64,000 bases of DNA. Origin: JBDHHQ01 sp039586035. Its GTDB lineage: Bacteria; Gemmatimonadota; Gemmatimonadetes; Longimicrobiales; Gaopeijiaceae. The translations under genes were made by a program, and so were the position numbers. The DNA lies in the NCBI GenBank assembly GCA_039586035.1, contig JBDHLD010000002.1, positions 1 through 64,000 on the forward strand, written 5' to 3'. A model generated the notes under the pieces. The model saw only the letters and a program-made list of their open reading frames with translations, searched no databases and was not told the DNA's origin. This document shows positions 62,337 through 64,000 of this stretch, one piece after another (positions within the stretch are counted from its first letter, which is position 1; every line of letters starts with the position of its first letter).

Positions 62337-63641
62337 TCAGGGTCGACGGAACCGCTCCAGTCGCGGGTTCACGACGTTGTTGAAGATCGAGCCGAACTGG
62401 TATGTCAGGCCCAGGGATGTACCCACGCGGAAGTCGGTGGCGAGCTCGCGCCGGAAGAGCAGAATCTCCTCGGGCGTGGCGTCGCCGGCGCGCAGGGAGA
62501 GCTGGTCCCGCACTGCGGCATACCAGGCAGAAGCGTCCAGGGAGAGTCCACGGAACAGCCGGACCTCGAGCCCCGCAGCGCCGGAGATGCTGTAGAGTGA
62601 GAGATCCTGCAGGTACTGCCGGCCGGTGAGCTCGAAGTTCGCGTCGCCCCACGGCTGCTTCAGGTCCAGGGATACGATCAGCGCGTGGTCCGCGACCTGC
62701 TCTTCGAGCTTGTCGTAGATGGTCGTCTCCAAGTACCCGAAATCGTTGATTCCCAGCGTATAGAGGAACGTGAACTCCCGGCGGGTCGACTCGGCGTAGG
62801 GGAAGATGTTGTACTCGAACGCCCAGGCGATTCGGTTCGCCAAGTCGATGTTGGAAAACGTCGACGACCAAATGTCCCAGCGGAGACCGGTGGCGAACCG
62901 CGCACCGATGCTGTGGGCAGCGTACGCGCTCGCGCTGTTCGAGCGGGCGATGCTGGTCAACGTCTCGTCTTCGAAGTCGAACTGGTCCTCCCGGTAGAAG
63001 GTCGAGCCTCTCAGGCGAATCTTCAGAGCCTCCGTCGTACGGTTCAAGGACACCGACCCGAACAGGCTCGTGGCGCGCTGCTGGGACTCGCCGTTGTACT
63101 CACCCCCGGCGCTTATGCGAAACACCCAGAAATCCCACGGATCGTAGATCTGGGTGTCTCCCGCCGTGAGGCCGTCGGCGCCGGGTTCCGCGGGCTCGAA
63201 AGTCACCGAAAGGCTCCTGGCCAACGGCGTCTGACTCGCGTACCGGACGAGGCCGAGCTCCAGGGTGCGGGTCAGACCTGCCCGTTGCTCGTCCGACGTG
63301 TCGGTGTCGGAGGAGCTGAAGACCAGCTCGACGTCGTCGTCCTGGAATCGGCCGCGGCCGATGAACGCGAGATTGAAGCTTCGACCCGCCCCGGACCGCT
63401 GGGAGGTCACGAGAACGTGAACGTCGCCGTCCGCGCGATCGAGGACCCAGTTCACGAAAGCGATCTCACGGCGGAAGTGGTCGAAATCGCAACCCCTGGT
63501 CTGGCAGTCCAGAAAGACACGAACGGTGCTGTCGCCGGGGCCTTGTTGAGCGATCAAGGGGGTGCTCGAGACCACCAGAGCGGCGACCAAACCGCGCGCC
63601 CACGTCCGCGCCCTCCGGTGGGCCGGGGGGCTCTTCCTCAT
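62337..63641 (-). CDS. Outer-membrane beta-barrel protein, unknown function
   Basis: The ATG at 63641 opens a signal peptide (ARGLVAALVVSSTPLIAQ), giving 434 residues; the longer reading lacks coding character. The N-terminal domain has VFLDCQTRGCDFDHFRREI and DVHVLVTSQRSGAGRSF, a conserved-looking globular domain. The rest has amphipathic beta-strands with frequent aromatic residues and ends QFGSIFNNVVNPRLERF, the pattern of a barrel. It resembles DUF481/YdiY-type proteins. Two Cys in the N-terminal domain may pair. It is upstream of, but separated from, the array by about 228 bases. Confidence 0.72.
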   Translation of the reverse strand: MRKSPPAHRRARTWARGLVAALVVSSTPLIAQQGPGDSTVRVFLDCQTRGCDFDHFRREIAFVNWVLDRADGDVHVLVTSQRSGAGRSFNLAFIGRGRFQDDDVELVFSSSDTDTSDEQRAGLTRTLELGLVRYASQTPLARSLSVTFEPAEPGADGLTAGDTQIYDPWDFWVFRISAGGEYNGESQQRATSLFGSVSLNRTTEALKIRLRGSTFYREDQFDFEDETLTSIARSNSASAYAAHSIGARFATGLRWDIWSSTFSNIDLANRIAWAFEYNIFPYAESTRREFTFLYTLGINDFGYLETTIYDKLEEQVADHALIVSLDLKQPWGDANFELTGRQYLQDLSLYSISGAAGLEVRLFRGLSLDASAWYAAVRDQLSLRAGDATPEEILLFRRELATDFRVGTSLGLTYQFGSIFNNVVNPRLERFRRP

Positions 63642-63819
63642 TCGGGCGACGTCCGTGCCGCGTGACGGCGTCGGTTCACCGCCTCGCGTCCGAGCGACGG
63701 TCGGGCACGACGCGGGAGCAGGCGCGAACCCGGGCTCCCACAGGGGACTGTGCATGCGGTGAGGCGCCCCCGTACGCCCGTCGTACCCATATACAGGAGG
63801 ATCGGCTTGGAGTGGGGCC

Positions 63820-64000
63820 GTGGAGAACGCCTCAACATACCCGGTCTCCTCAGCCGTTTCCAACGACGCCGGCCGGCGGGTCGAGTCCCAACGGCCTCAG
63901 GCCCCCTGGGCCTCCGACCCTCCCGATACCGGCCCTCCGGCAGGCCGATCGCCCGTTGCCGATCCCCCTCCCGGGACCGCCTTTCCGGAGTCCAGGGACT
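63820..64000 (+). CDS. Possible N-terminal part of a protein running off the right edge
   Basis: A reading opens with a GTG at 63820, with GGAG 7 bases before it, and continues to the end. The product begins VENASTYPVSSAVSNDAGRR and is rich in Pro, Ser and Ala, like a disordered N-terminal region. Other frames of the same strand are also open, so evidence is weak. No family is recognisable. It would be divergent from the outer-membrane protein gene. Confidence 0.3.
   Translation, partial: MENASTYPVSSAVSNDAGRRVESQRPQAPWASDPPDTGPPAGRSPVADPPPGTAFPESRD

Overview
The window is GC-rich, densely packed bacterial chromosome with no rRNA, tRNA, CRISPR array or insertion sequence that I could recognise. 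Gene content (TonB/ExbBD and outer-membrane proteins, a two-TM LuxR-type regulator, DUF4388, a DnaA-like ATPase and a roadblock protein) and the tilS-hpt-ftsH-folP-cdaA order suggest a diderm such as Gemmatimonadota; this placement is an inference from gene order and style, not a computed match.

Layout. 1-1766: the 5' part of an asparagine-synthetase-like gene that runs off the left edge. 1903-8357 (minus): a czcBAC-type heavy-metal RND efflux operon preceded by a DUF2231 membrane protein, divergent from a membrane-tethered LuxR-type regulator (8529-9098). 9086-11724 (minus): a polyprenyl-phosphate-type GT2 and a GT39-type membrane glycosyltransferase. 11758-15246: an M81-type lipoprotein, a serine hydrolase and a small membrane protein. 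15282-21744 (minus): a signalling set consisting of roadblock protein, double DnaA-like ATPase, DUF4388-TPR protein, zinc peptidase and sigma-54 response regulator. 21852-38757 (minus): housekeeping genes rluD, ileS, purine nucleoside phosphorylase, divIVA, yggS, tonB-exbD-exbD-exbB, cdaA, folP, ftsH, hpt, tilS, a GDPD and one unknown gene. A strong sigma-70-like promoter precedes exbB, and a near-leaderless promoter precedes yggS. 39054-41297: an amidohydrolase and a short-chain dehydrogenase, converging.

41514-46903 (plus) is a nucleotide-sugar modification operon: a glucose-1-phosphate cytidylyltransferase, an NAD-dependent epimerase/dehydratase, two CxxC-type sugar methyltransferases and a GT2. 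It converges on the most unusual part of the window, a 46925-62109 minus-strand array with six paralogous GT-B-like glycosyltransferases, five aminoglycoside-phosphotransferase-fold (APH) kinases, an ABCB-type exporter and a PAPS-dependent sulfotransferase. The genes are mostly joined by 4-bp ATGA overlaps.

The glycosyltransferases fall into two types (A and B) and the kinases into two classes (I and II). The adjacent B-A pair is duplicated, and the kinases differ at the catalytic loop: two HND, one NSD, one HGE and one HGA without the catalytic Asp. I know of no described pathway with this make-up. The most economical reading is assembly, phosphorylation, sulfation and export of a complex saccharide or saccharide-containing natural product, with the plus-strand operon supplying an unusual branched sugar. 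An outer-membrane beta-barrel protein (62337-63641) lies just upstream of the array, and a possible partial plus-strand gene begins near the right edge.
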